From: JAHHLP01 sp041609895
GTDB taxonomy: Bacteria > Bacteroidota > Rhodothermia > Rhodothermales > JABDKH01
DNA length: 5,482 nucleotides
Direction: 5' to 3'
Assembly: GCA_041609895.1 (NCBI GenBank)
Contig: JBFIPX010000217.1
Coordinates: 1-5,482 of the forward strand
The notes beneath the pieces are model-generated. The model was not told the DNA's origin, searched no databases, and was given only the letters and a program-made list of their open reading frames with translations. Below, piece after piece: positions 1 through 5,482 of this stretch. Position 1 is the stretch's first letter; every line of letters begins with the position of its first letter. The position numbers and the translations under genes are program-made.

Positions 1-863
1 AGATCATGCCCGATATTGGCCACAAGATCTCGTCGCAATCGATCCGCGCTGACCAGAGCCTCGAAGCTCTCTTCAACTTTGCGAGCCATGACATTCACCG
101 ACTCTGCCAATCGACCAAACTCGTCGTCGCGAACGGTCGAGAGTCGTGCAGCATAGTCACCCTGACCGATGCGCTCCACTTTTTCGGCGATTGATCGGAG
201 AGGACGCACCATCCTCCACGTTAGTATGCCCCCGATTAGCAAGGCAACGATGCCGGCAAGGAGCGTGACGGCGGTCAACGCCTGAAAGAATGCGGAGCGC
301 GTGTCAGCGAGCTCTCTGTCAATGGAGTTCGCCAGCGGATGAACCACGAGGCCGCCGGCCAGGAAGCCGGTTGCATCGTAGATCGGGGCAATGCCGATGG
401 ATTCTCGGTCGCCGATGAGTATCAGAACTTCACCAGATTGCAACACCTCCACCACGTCGCGTGAGATTGCCTCAGGATCTGCCGGTCCTTCGACGCGGCC
501 TGTCTCGGGAAAAAGAAGAGGGTCGGGCATCACAGTGAGAATGGGAGATCCGTCCGCCGCGACGAGGGACACCGGATCGGGAAATCGGGTTGCGATGTCA
601 TTCACAAGTGATCGCGGAATGTCCTCTAGACCCTGATCGAGCATCGGCACCCGCAATTCGACCTCCTCAGCCAGCCCGTCAAGTCGTAAACGGAGGCTGT
701 TGCGAACGAGATCGAGACTTGCGTCATAGGCGAAGTACGCCGTCAGACTCACCGCCAGCAGCCCGACGACAATCTGTACACCGACCAGTAGCAGGGCTAC
801 TTTCCAATAGACGCTGCCGCGTGCACGTGGCGTAACCGGAGTCGGAGCGTCGTCATTCGTCAT
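1..863 (-). CDS. Sensor histidine kinase, N-terminal 287 residues (3' end outside window)
   Basis: This is the membrane-anchored sensor half of a two-component system. I read it by translating the minus strand, which stays open from the ATG at 863-861 to the left edge. A short cytoplasmic tail is followed by a first transmembrane helix (about residues 22-45), an extracytoplasmic sensing region (about 46-190), and a second helix (about 193-215). A HAMP linker follows (about 216-268), with the conserved Pro after the helix (MVRPL, P221) and the DDEFGRLAESVNVMA block near its end. The dimerisation/phospho-acceptor helix begins near residue 272. The last full codons are NIGHD, so H286 is the expected phosphorylated histidine of the H-box; the ATPase domain lies outside. 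The extracytoplasmic part has predicted strand segments (PVSLVAADGSPI, GIAPIYDATGFLAGGLVV) resembling a PAS/Cache-like sensor, which is inference. Its start overlaps the stop of the response regulator by four bases (ATGA), implying one operon and coupled translation. The signal sensed is unknown. Confidence 0.93.
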   Translation of the reverse strand, partial: MTNDDAPTPVTPRARGSVYWKVALLLVGVQIVVGLLAVSLTAYFAYDASLDLVRNSLRLRLDGLAEEVELRVPMLDQGLEDIPRSLVNDIATRFPDPVSLVAADGSPILTVMPDPLLFPETGRVEGPADPEAISRDVVEVLQSGEVLILIGDRESIGIAPIYDATGFLAGGLVVHPLANSIDRELADTRSAFFQALTAVTLLAGIVALLIGGILTWRMVRPLRSIAEKVERIGQGDYAARLSTVRDDEFGRLAESVNVMARKVEESFEALVSADRLRRDLVANIGHD

Positions 864-870
864 TCGTCAT
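850..870 (-). repeat. Three perfect tandem copies of a 7-bp unit at the regulator/kinase junction
   Basis: On the minus strand the unit ATGACGA is repeated three times without mismatch (plus-strand copies at 850-856, 857-863 and 864-870). The array contains the last codons and TGA stop of the response regulator and the ATG start of the kinase. The unit length is not a multiple of three. Even so, working through the frames, gain or loss of one copy would leave both proteins unchanged and would only move the kinase start relative to the regulator stop. Confidence 0.9.
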
Positions 871-1570
871 CCTGGAATTTGTAGCCGACACCCCACACCG
901 TTCGGACAAACCGGGGGTTGCCCGGGTCGGTCTCGATCTTCGCGCGCAGGCGTTGGATGTGCGAGTCCACCGTGCGGTCGTAGCCCTCATACTGAATATC
1001 CCACACGCGATCCAGGAGTTGCATCCGCGTAAAGGGGCGACCCGCATTTCTCGCCAGAAAGTATAGGAGATCGAACTCACGGACGGTTAGGTGGACGAGG
1101 TCGCCATTAAGACTAACCTGCCGACGAATGGGATCGACCTGTAGCACGTCAAAAGCCAGGGGGCTCAGGTCCTCTTCGTCAGGGTTTCCAGCTTTTTCGC
1201 GTGTTAGTCGGACTCTCCGCAAGGCAGAGCGAACTCGGGCCACCAACTCCTCAAGGCTGAATGGCTTCGTTACATAGTCGTCGGCGCCGACTTCCAGTCC
1301 GACCACGCGGTCTATCTCCTGAGCCTTCGCCGTCAGCATGATGATGTACAACAGCGGATGATCTGCCCGAAGCTTACGACACACCTCCAGGCCGTCTACC
1401 TCTGGAATCATGAGGTCCAGAAGCACAAGATCCGGCATGCGGTCGGCGACCGCGTCGAGCGCCTCAACTCCAGTTTCGGCCGTTCGGACTTCATATCCCG
1501 AGTCGCGAAGCCGGGTCGATACAAGACTGCTAAGTTCCGAATCGTCTTCAACGAGGAGTATGTACTGCAT
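860..1570 (-). CDS. OmpR/PhoB-family response regulator (receiver + winged-helix DNA-binding domain)
   Basis: This is a cytoplasmic transcription factor activated by phosphoryl transfer from the partner kinase encoded directly downstream. Numbering from the chosen ATG (236 residues), the receiver domain occupies about residues 1-118. It carries the acidic pair in LVEDD (D9, D10), the phospho-acceptor D52 in LLDLMIP, the switch threonine T80 in MLTA and the conserved K102 in YVTKPF. After a linker of about 20 residues, the C-terminal winged-helix domain (about 135-236) shows the OmpR hallmarks LTVREFDLLYFLARNAGRPF, the recognition-helix region RTVDSHIQRLRAKIE and the closing hairpin VRTVWGVGYKF. 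All catalytic residues and the full length match the family. A TTG at 1585-1583 would add five residues (MREAS). I prefer the ATG at 1570-1568 because MQYILLVEDD is a standard receiver start and a GAGG sits five bases before it. The target promoters are unknown; autoregulation from the divergent region is plausible. Confidence 0.96.
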   Translation of the reverse strand: MQYILLVEDDSELSSLVSTRLRDSGYEVRTAETGVEALDAVADRMPDLVLLDLMIPEVDGLEVCRKLRADHPLLYIIMLTAKAQEIDRVVGLEVGADDYVTKPFSLEELVARVRSALRRVRLTREKAGNPDEEDLSPLAFDVLQVDPIRRQVSLNGDLVHLTVREFDLLYFLARNAGRPFTRMQLLDRVWDIQYEGYDRTVDSHIQRLRAKIETDPGNPRFVRTVWGVGYKFQDDE

Positions 1571-1575
1571 GCTCG

Positions 1576-1579
1576 CCTC
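1576..1579 (-). promoter_or_regulatory. Shine-Dalgarno GAGG that decides the response-regulator start
   Basis: On the minus strand GAGG lies five bases before the ATG at 1570-1568. The competing upstream TTG (1585-1583) has no purine-rich stretch at a suitable distance. This favours the shorter 236-residue regulator. Confidence 0.5.
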
Positions 1580-1716
1580 GCGCAAATCATCAAGTGGATG
1601 TCGACTGTTATCTTATCGGCAGCAATAGATCTCGGTCTAGGCGTCAGAAAGCCCTCACATGCGAAAAATATAATCCGGGCAGCCGTGCTCTTGGACCGCG
1701 ACTACAATTCCCGATA

Positions 1717-1738
1717 CTTCCGCCACACTTTCGTGACA
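1717..1738 (+). promoter_or_regulatory. Candidate operator: two adjacent 11-bp direct repeats
   Basis: CTTCCGCCACA (1717-1727) is followed without a gap by CTTTCGTGACA (1728-1738), matching at 8 of 11 positions. A weaker third half (CCTTCG, 1740-1745) follows at 12-bp spacing. OmpR/PhoB-type regulators usually bind tandem direct repeats at about one helical turn, and a gene for such a regulator starts less than 200 bp away. The site ends 62 bp before the start codon of the divergent exported protein. The assignment is inference; an 8/11 match in one sequence can arise by chance. Confidence 0.25.
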
Positions 1739-1800
1739 ACCTTCGACGGCGCGGGTCGATACAATGAGTGACGATTCATGGTGATGGCAGAGATACATAG

Positions 1801-2535
1801 ATGCGCAGCAGATTATCGGTCCTCTTGACGTTGGCCTTCCTGGTGATCGCCGGCTCCGTCATGGCGCAGCCGCGGCCTGAGGACGCAGCCTACTATCGGT
1901 ACTGGGTCCAGACCCAATTGCAGGCGTGGGATCAAGTCGGCCGCGTCGAATTCCGGGAGCGTTCGAGGCGCAAACTGGACAACCCCTTCGGCATCAGCAC
2001 GGCGGCTGCGGTTTCCCGTGTGACCGGATTCCCCGATGAACGCGAGTATGAGCGTGAGCTTCTTTCAGCCGAAATTGACGGGCGAAGAGTACCACCTCGC
2101 CGACTGGCGGAGTTCGAGGAGCGATGGAACCGGTTCTCCCGGCAACTGGCCAGAGCCTCCAACGCCTTCAGCGGGTGGAGGCTTCGAGCGCTGTTAGCGA
2201 CGCGACCGTCCGGCCCGCCCGTCCGCGAGGAATTTGACAATCAGACTGCATATCGGATCGATCTCATTCCCGCCGACCGACGTTCAAACGTTGACCGAAT
2301 TACGTTGTGGTTCACTGAAGGCGGTCGAATACTGGGCAGCCGCACGATCTTTAATCCGAAAGGACAACGATCCTCTCTCCGCGCAGAAATCCGTTTTGAA
2401 CGGGTTTCCGGAATCGACGTGCCTACCAATCGCCGGATTGAAGGCACCGTGCAAACTCGCCGAAGACTGCGTCACTTCACCACGCTTGTCACGCTCGAAA
2501 GTCGATTCGACGAGTATCGTTTTTCGGAACGGTAG
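1801..2535 (+). CDS. Secreted/periplasmic protein of unknown function, arginine-rich, possibly LolA-like fold
   Basis: I do not recognise this 244-residue protein as a named family. It begins with a clear signal peptide: basic MRSR, a hydrophobic core at about residues 5-19, and a signal peptidase I site after A22 (VMA|Q). There is no lipobox cysteine, so the product is predicted to be periplasmic or secreted. The middle (about 30-130) is charged and probably helical, including EIDGRRVPPRRLAEFEERW. The C-terminal half (about 150-242) alternates hydrophobic and polar residues like a beta-sheet: YRIDLIPADR, ITLWFTEGGRI, AEIRFERVSGIDVP, and ends DEYRF. That pattern recalls LolA/LolB-type lipoprotein-carrier folds, but this is a guess from style. 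Composition is striking: 43 Arg against 2 Lys. A stop codon lies directly before the ATG (1798-1800), so no longer start is possible; AGAG at 1789-1792 is a weak ribosome site. The Nudix gene follows after 46 bp, probably in the same transcript. Confidence 0.85.
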   Translation: MRSRLSVLLTLAFLVIAGSVMAQPRPEDAAYYRYWVQTQLQAWDQVGRVEFRERSRRKLDNPFGISTAAAVSRVTGFPDEREYERELLSAEIDGRRVPPRRLAEFEERWNRFSRQLARASNAFSGWRLRALLATRPSGPPVREEFDNQTAYRIDLIPADRRSNVDRITLWFTEGGRILGSRTIFNPKGQRSSLRAEIRFERVSGIDVPTNRRIEGTVQTRRRLRHFTTLVTLESRFDEYRFSER

Positions 2536-2581
2536 AAACCGTGCTGGGAACCTGACGGCGGGCATGCTGATTCTCTGCCGC

Positions 2582-3211
2582 ATGTCCGATCTGCACCTCA
2601 CCACTGTAACTGATCGACTTCGCCGCAGGTTGGCGAAGCCGCTGCCCGGGCTGCAGTCCCAACTTAAGATGGCGCCCTCTCAGCGGGCGGCGATGTTGAA
2701 CGATCGGAATCCTGAAAACGCGCGGAAGGCGGCCGTACTTGTGGTCCTTGAGGGTGAACAGAATCCTCGTGTTGTCCTGACCGAACGCAGAAAGGACCTT
2801 GCCAGCCATCCGGGACAGATATCCTTCCCCGGGGGCAGACAGGAGCCGAACGAGCTACTGATCGAAACTGCCCTCAGAGAGGCCGCAGAGGAAATCAATC
2901 TTCCCGGATCCGACGTCGAGATCGTTGGAGAGCTGACACCTTTGTTTGTGCCGCCGTCGAATTACATGGTACACCCGTTTGTGGCGTACAGCCGACAGCT
3001 TCTCGACTTGCACCCCGCCGACGGCGAGGTGAACGAAATCATCCGAGCGTCACTCTCGCGCTTGCTGGACCCCTCTGCTCGACGAACCGAGCAATGGCAG
3101 CGGTACGGACGAAGTGTGGAGATTCCTTTGTTTGATCTCGGCGACTACAAGGTCTGGGGCGCGACAGCAATGATGTTGTCGGAACTCATCGACTTGATAC
3201 AGCCGGACTAG
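2582..3211 (+). CDS. Nudix hydrolase, CoA-pyrophosphatase (NudL-like) type
   Basis: This is a cytoplasmic hydrolase of nucleoside-diphosphate-linked compounds; relatives in this subgroup cleave CoA and its derivatives to phosphopantetheine products and 3',5'-ADP. Using the ATG at 2582, the product has 209 residues, normal for the subgroup. The N-terminus shows KPLPGLQSQLKMAP (19-32), which resembles the usual lead-in of this subgroup. The subgroup signature LTERRKDLASHPGQISFPGG (66-85) runs directly into the Nudix box at 85-107, containing E91, R99, E100, E103 and E104, the metal-binding and catalytic positions. The usual glycine near the end of the box is Asn here (EEINL, N106). The reading frame is open upstream to 2234, but that part overlaps the preceding gene. 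An ATG at 2564 would add six residues and cannot be excluded; neither start has a good Shine-Dalgarno. The gene lies 46 bp behind the exported-protein gene. Its stop shares CTAG with the convergent lipoprotein gene. Confidence 0.92.
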   Translation: MSDLHLTTVTDRLRRRLAKPLPGLQSQLKMAPSQRAAMLNDRNPENARKAAVLVVLEGEQNPRVVLTERRKDLASHPGQISFPGGRQEPNELLIETALREAAEEINLPGSDVEIVGELTPLFVPPSNYMVHPFVAYSRQLLDLHPADGEVNEIIRASLSRLLDPSARRTEQWQRYGRSVEIPLFDLGDYKVWGATAMMLSELIDLIQPD

Positions 3212-4155
3212 AATGCCGGATTTCGCGTGACGGTCACCCGTACCGAGGCACTGGCGTAACTGCCGAACACACCCATGCCTCCCTCGATATGATCCAGGAC
3301 GTTCGGAATCTCGCCGGGGGCTAGCGTAGAGCCCCCCTGCTGAACCCGCTGTGAGCGCACGAAGTCGTACAAATTGTCGTCGATGGCGTTGGTACGCAGC
3401 TCATTCGGCCCGTAGAAGGCAAATGCAAGCCAAGGCACCTTGATACTCAGGTTGCCGTCTTCATCAATTTGATAGCCACTCTCGTTCAGGGGCGGGGACT
3501 CGTTGACAAGAAAGTCCGCCAGTTCATCGTCGTCAGCATCCTGGTCTGGGTCCACAACTTCCCGGTAGAATGGCGTCAGGGTCTCGACGCGTGGGTCGAG
3601 ACTCTCTGTTGAGAAGACGTAGATCGCCGGCCGGCCCGGATAGTCACTTCGGGTCAGCAGCACTTCGATCTGGTCCGCGCTCTGATACGGGCTGGTCTCG
3701 GGTCCAAATTCGATGACCGTGAAAGCGCCGGGCACGATGGTTCGAGACCGGACCGTCTCTCCCGATTCGGGCACCGAGACGAACAGCTCGTATGTGGCAA
3801 GAGGCAAGACCTTCACTGATGGAAAGATCCGGTAGACCCCGGGGCGATCGGGCAGCTCGGTGAACACAAGCGACTCTTCGAGCGAACCATCCTGTGAAAG
3901 ACGACGGATTTCGACCTGCGCTCCGCGAAGAGCGACAGTAGTGAAGTCGTATTTGTCCTCGATCGAAGCCACTCGGCTAAGTCGTACCTGACCCATATCC
4001 TCCCCCGCCTGCAGATACGCTTCGACTACTATTTCACCGGAAGAGTCTGAGCCCGCATCCGTCAAATCACAGCCCGAGGCAAGGAAGACTACGGCACATA
4101 GCAGAAACCCTGACGCGCGACGGATGCCAACCCATGAGAATGTTGCGGCGTTCAT
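3208..4155 (-). CDS. DUF4249-type outer-membrane lipoprotein, partner of a TonB-dependent receptor
   Basis: This 315-residue lipoprotein is encoded directly after a TonB-dependent receptor, the usual place for DUF4249 proteins in Bacteroidota. Function is not established; the pairing suggests an accessory or lid protein for the receptor. It has a signal peptide with hydrophobic core (about 16-27) and a lipobox ending LASGC, so C29 should be lipidated. The mature N-terminus CDLTDAGSDSSGE is acidic, reminiscent of the anionic surface-export signals of Bacteroidota lipoproteins (inference). Family-like segments are EIVVEAYLQAGEDMGQVRLSR (41-61, strand-rich start), a beta-sandwich-like stretch ending near 145 (GVYRIFP, YELFVSV), and the C-terminal GGMGVFGSY (292-300) followed by a final strand. 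An acidic stretch, DPDQDADDDE (202-211), may bind a divalent cation. The start codon overlaps the receptor stop as TGATG, with no Shine-Dalgarno, so translation is probably coupled. The DUF4249 call rests on remembered motif pattern and context, not a search. Confidence 0.85.
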   Translation of the reverse strand: MNAATFSWVGIRRASGFLLCAVVFLASGCDLTDAGSDSSGEIVVEAYLQAGEDMGQVRLSRVASIEDKYDFTTVALRGAQVEIRRLSQDGSLEESLVFTELPDRPGVYRIFPSVKVLPLATYELFVSVPESGETVRSRTIVPGAFTVIEFGPETSPYQSADQIEVLLTRSDYPGRPAIYVFSTESLDPRVETLTPFYREVVDPDQDADDDELADFLVNESPPLNESGYQIDEDGNLSIKVPWLAFAFYGPNELRTNAIDDNLYDFVRSQRVQQGGSTLAPGEIPNVLDHIEGGMGVFGSYASASVRVTVTRNPAF

Positions 4156-4157
4156 CA
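4153..4157 (-). promoter_or_regulatory. TGATG stop/start overlap coupling receptor and lipoprotein translation
   Basis: On the minus strand the receptor's TGA stop (4157-4155) shares its last base with the lipoprotein's ATG (4155-4153). No purine-rich ribosome site precedes the ATG, so reinitiation by the terminating ribosome is the simplest way for the second gene to be translated. Confidence 0.7.
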
Positions 4158-5482
4158 GAAATTGAGGGTAAAAGAAATGTTAGGGATGGGCACGGGAATT
4201 TGCGGCACCTGGGTCCTGGACACCGTGTTGTCGTCCTCGAACTCGAAGAAGTAAAACCAGATGTTGCGCCGGTTGTAGACGTTCAGCACCTGCAGCTGCA
4301 GCTCGTAGTCGGCCAATCCGAAGAACCGTCCAAACAGGCTGGCACCAATGTCCAGCCGGTGGTATGCGGGCAAGCGCGCTGCATTGAACGGACTCACCAA
4401 CACGTCTTTTACCTCTGATCCGAGCGGATTGTCCAGCGTGCGATACTGCGATTGCGGCCGCGTGTAAGCCTGTCCCGTCGAGGCAGTGAACACGCCGGAG
4501 AGTGTCCACCGCGATGAGAGCCGGTAGCTGGCGACCACGTTGAGATCGTGCGTGCGATCGTACTTCGGTGGGTAATAGTCGAAGTCGCCGATGTTGGGGA
4601 AGTCTGGATATCGTCGTCTCGTAATCCCGAACGTGTAGCCAGCGAAACCGGACAGCCTTCCGGAGGGTTTTTCGACAAAGATCTCCGACCCGTACGCGAA
4701 GCCCTCTCCAAACCGAAACAGTTCGCCGTACTCGACTCCGGACGCGTCCGGAAGTCTCGGATCCAACTCGAAGAGCTCTCGCATCGATCGATAATAGAGT
4801 TCGAAGTCGACGCGCAGGTCCTTGCCGATTCCGGTCTTGTAGCCAGCCACAAACTGATCACCGAACGCCGGGGGGACGTCTTCGGCAGTGGTCAGCCAGA
4901 TGTCCGAGCCCGTGAACAGCTCATTGCTGATCAGTGTCAGGAATTGATAGTAGCGACCGTAGCCAAGCTGAAGCCTGGAGCCCGGTAAAATCTGCCGCTC
5001 AACTGAGAATCGAGGTTCCAAGCGGAGATAGGACCCCTCCGCAAAATAGTTGGCCCGGAGTCCTCCGGTCAGTTTCCACAGGGGGTTGGGGCGAAACGTG
5101 TCCTGGATGTATGCCGCCCCATACGCAGACTGGATACGCTTGAACAGCGACTCCTCCTCGTCAAACTCGTCCCGCAGTCGAAACGTGAAGATGCCCGTCC
5201 AGAACCCTCCGCTCAACTCGTGGTCCCCGCCCGCGATGAACTCGAAGTCACCCTTAATTGACTGGTCGAAAACGTTGTTCGATCGTGTGATGGGTGTGCC
5301 CGCGATCTCGAACTCCGGTCGTGAGAAATAACGGGATGATGTGAAAGTGAAATTCGAGAACACGCGATCGGAGAAAATGTGTGTCCAGTTGGTGCTGAAC
5401 GTGCGGTTACCATAGGCTAAGTCGACACTCGCATCGTCAAGGAAAGGCAGCAGCAGCTTATCCTGGCCGGCATAAAAAGAGG
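4155..5482 (-). CDS. TonB-dependent receptor, C-terminal 441 residues of the beta-barrel (5' end outside window)
   Basis: This is the outer-membrane beta-barrel half of an active transporter energised by TonB-ExbB-ExbD. The frame is open to the right edge. The GTG at 5363 is an internal valine codon (SDRVFSNF), not a start. The visible part has many alternating amphipathic strands and the typical barrel phrases of this superfamily: FYAGQDKLLLPF near the edge, LEPRFSVERQI, SDIWLTTAEDVPPAFGDQF, YGSEIFVEKPSG, KYDRTHDLNVVASYRLS, and LPAYHRLDIGASLFGRF. Near the end comes LQVLNVYNRRNIWFYFFEF. The protein ends ISFTLNF, with the terminal aromatic residue recognised by the barrel-assembly machinery. 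The plug, TonB box and any carboxypeptidase-like N-terminal domain lie outside, so substrate cannot be inferred. The following lipoprotein gene overlaps the stop by one base and is probably its dedicated partner. No frameshift or internal stop is seen. Confidence 0.94.
   Translation of the reverse strand, partial: SFYAGQDKLLLPFLDDASVDLAYGNRTFSTNWTHIFSDRVFSNFTFTSSRYFSRPEFEIAGTPITRSNNVFDQSIKGDFEFIAGGDHELSGGFWTGIFTFRLRDEFDEEESLFKRIQSAYGAAYIQDTFRPNPLWKLTGGLRANYFAEGSYLRLEPRFSVERQILPGSRLQLGYGRYYQFLTLISNELFTGSDIWLTTAEDVPPAFGDQFVAGYKTGIGKDLRVDFELYYRSMRELFELDPRLPDASGVEYGELFRFGEGFAYGSEIFVEKPSGRLSGFAGYTFGITRRRYPDFPNIGDFDYYPPKYDRTHDLNVVASYRLSSRWTLSGVFTASTGQAYTRPQSQYRTLDNPLGSEVKDVLVSPFNAARLPAYHRLDIGASLFGRFFGLADYELQLQVLNVYNRRNIWFYFFEFEDDNTVSRTQVPQIPVPIPNISFTLNF

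Larger units (their letters stand above)
1571..1800. promoter_or_regulatory. Divergent intergenic region between the two-component operon and the exported-protein gene
   Basis: Both flanking genes are transcribed outward, so these 230 bp should hold two promoters. I see no strong sigma-70 consensus and no clear Bacteroidota-type box. Weak candidates toward the regulator (minus strand) are TAAGAT preceded 18 bp upstream by TAGACC, each matching four of six consensus bases, and an isolated TATATT in the AT-rich patch around 1664-1673. Toward the exported protein, TACAAT occurs at 1703-1708 and 1760-1765, neither with a convincing -35 box at normal spacing. A six-codon reading frame (MSDDSW, 1764-1784) ends 16 bases before the next gene, but nothing shows that it is translated. 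The region contains no credible gene or RNA structure that I can identify. Confidence 0.55.

Noticed and set aside
391..835. Two 81-codon plus-strand open frames
   Set aside because: They are antisense to the kinase transmembrane and sensor region, which translates cleanly on the minus strand; low-complexity Ser/Arg/Pro translations are typical of shadows.
1358..1771. A 137-codon plus-strand open frame antisense to the regulator start and running through the divergent region
   Set aside because: Most of it lies opposite a gene with every expected catalytic residue. The translation resembles no protein family, has no signal peptide and no ribosome site, so it is a shadow.
1764..1784. Six-codon frame (MSDDSW) as a leader peptide before the exported-protein gene
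   Set aside because: No ribosome site, no regulatory codon bias and no attenuator-like hairpins; frames this short are expected by chance.
2234..2581. Upstream extension of the Nudix reading frame
   Set aside because: It overlaps the 3' 300 bases of the exported-protein gene in another frame, and family members begin just before the PLPG motif. An internal start at 2582 (or 2564) explains the length.
3203..3219. Possible hairpin with two CCGG arms around the convergent stops
   Set aside because: The stem is only four base pairs with a nine-base loop and no T-run on either strand, so it is not a supportable terminator.
4134..5413. Several open frames on both strands within the receptor region
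   Set aside because: They lie over a continuous 441-residue TonB-dependent receptor barrel frame and show no recognisable domain of their own.
1..5482. Mobile element, CRISPR or phage signals
   Set aside because: No transposase, integrase, terminal inverted repeats, spaced repeat array or tRNA-like sequence was seen; all genes are intact envelope, signalling or metabolic genes apart from the two cut by the window edges.

Overview
The window looks like an ordinary chromosomal segment of a Gram-negative bacterium from the Bacteroidota/Rhodothermota side of the tree. Three things point there: a TonB-dependent receptor immediately followed by a DUF4249-type lipoprotein, which is a Bacteroidota-type gene pair; sparse Shine-Dalgarno sequences; and moderately GC-rich, arginine-rich, lysine-poor coding sequence. 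A Rhodothermia-like organism is my best guess. It is inferred from gene style only and not confirmed by any search.

Layout. Positions 1-1570 (minus strand) carry a two-component system: an OmpR/PhoB-type response regulator followed by a membrane sensor histidine kinase. The two genes overlap by ATGA, and the kinase leaves the window exactly at its phospho-acceptor histidine. Positions 1571-1800 are a 230-bp divergent intergenic region that must hold promoters in both directions. Positions 1801-3211 (plus strand) carry a small exported protein of unknown function and then a Nudix hydrolase of the CoA-pyrophosphatase (NudL-like) type. Positions 3208-5482 (minus strand) carry the C-terminal beta-barrel of a TonB-dependent receptor, cut at the right edge, and its downstream DUF4249-type lipoprotein, joined by a TGATG stop/start overlap. 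The Nudix gene and the lipoprotein gene converge and share a CTAG, each using it for its own TAG stop.

How the genes may work together. The receptor and lipoprotein probably form an outer-membrane uptake unit whose substrate cannot be read from this window. The two-component system senses something with an extracytoplasmic domain of about 145 residues. The exported protein transcribed divergently from it is a plausible but unproven target. The Nudix enzyme is probably housekeeping coenzyme or nucleotide clean-up.

I found no mobile element, CRISPR array, RNA gene or clear terminator. The least routine features are a perfect three-copy 7-bp repeat spanning the regulator/kinase junction, an 11-bp imperfect direct repeat in the divergent promoter region, the extreme Arg:Lys ratio of the unknown exported protein, and the receptor/DUF4249 pair itself, whose function is not established.
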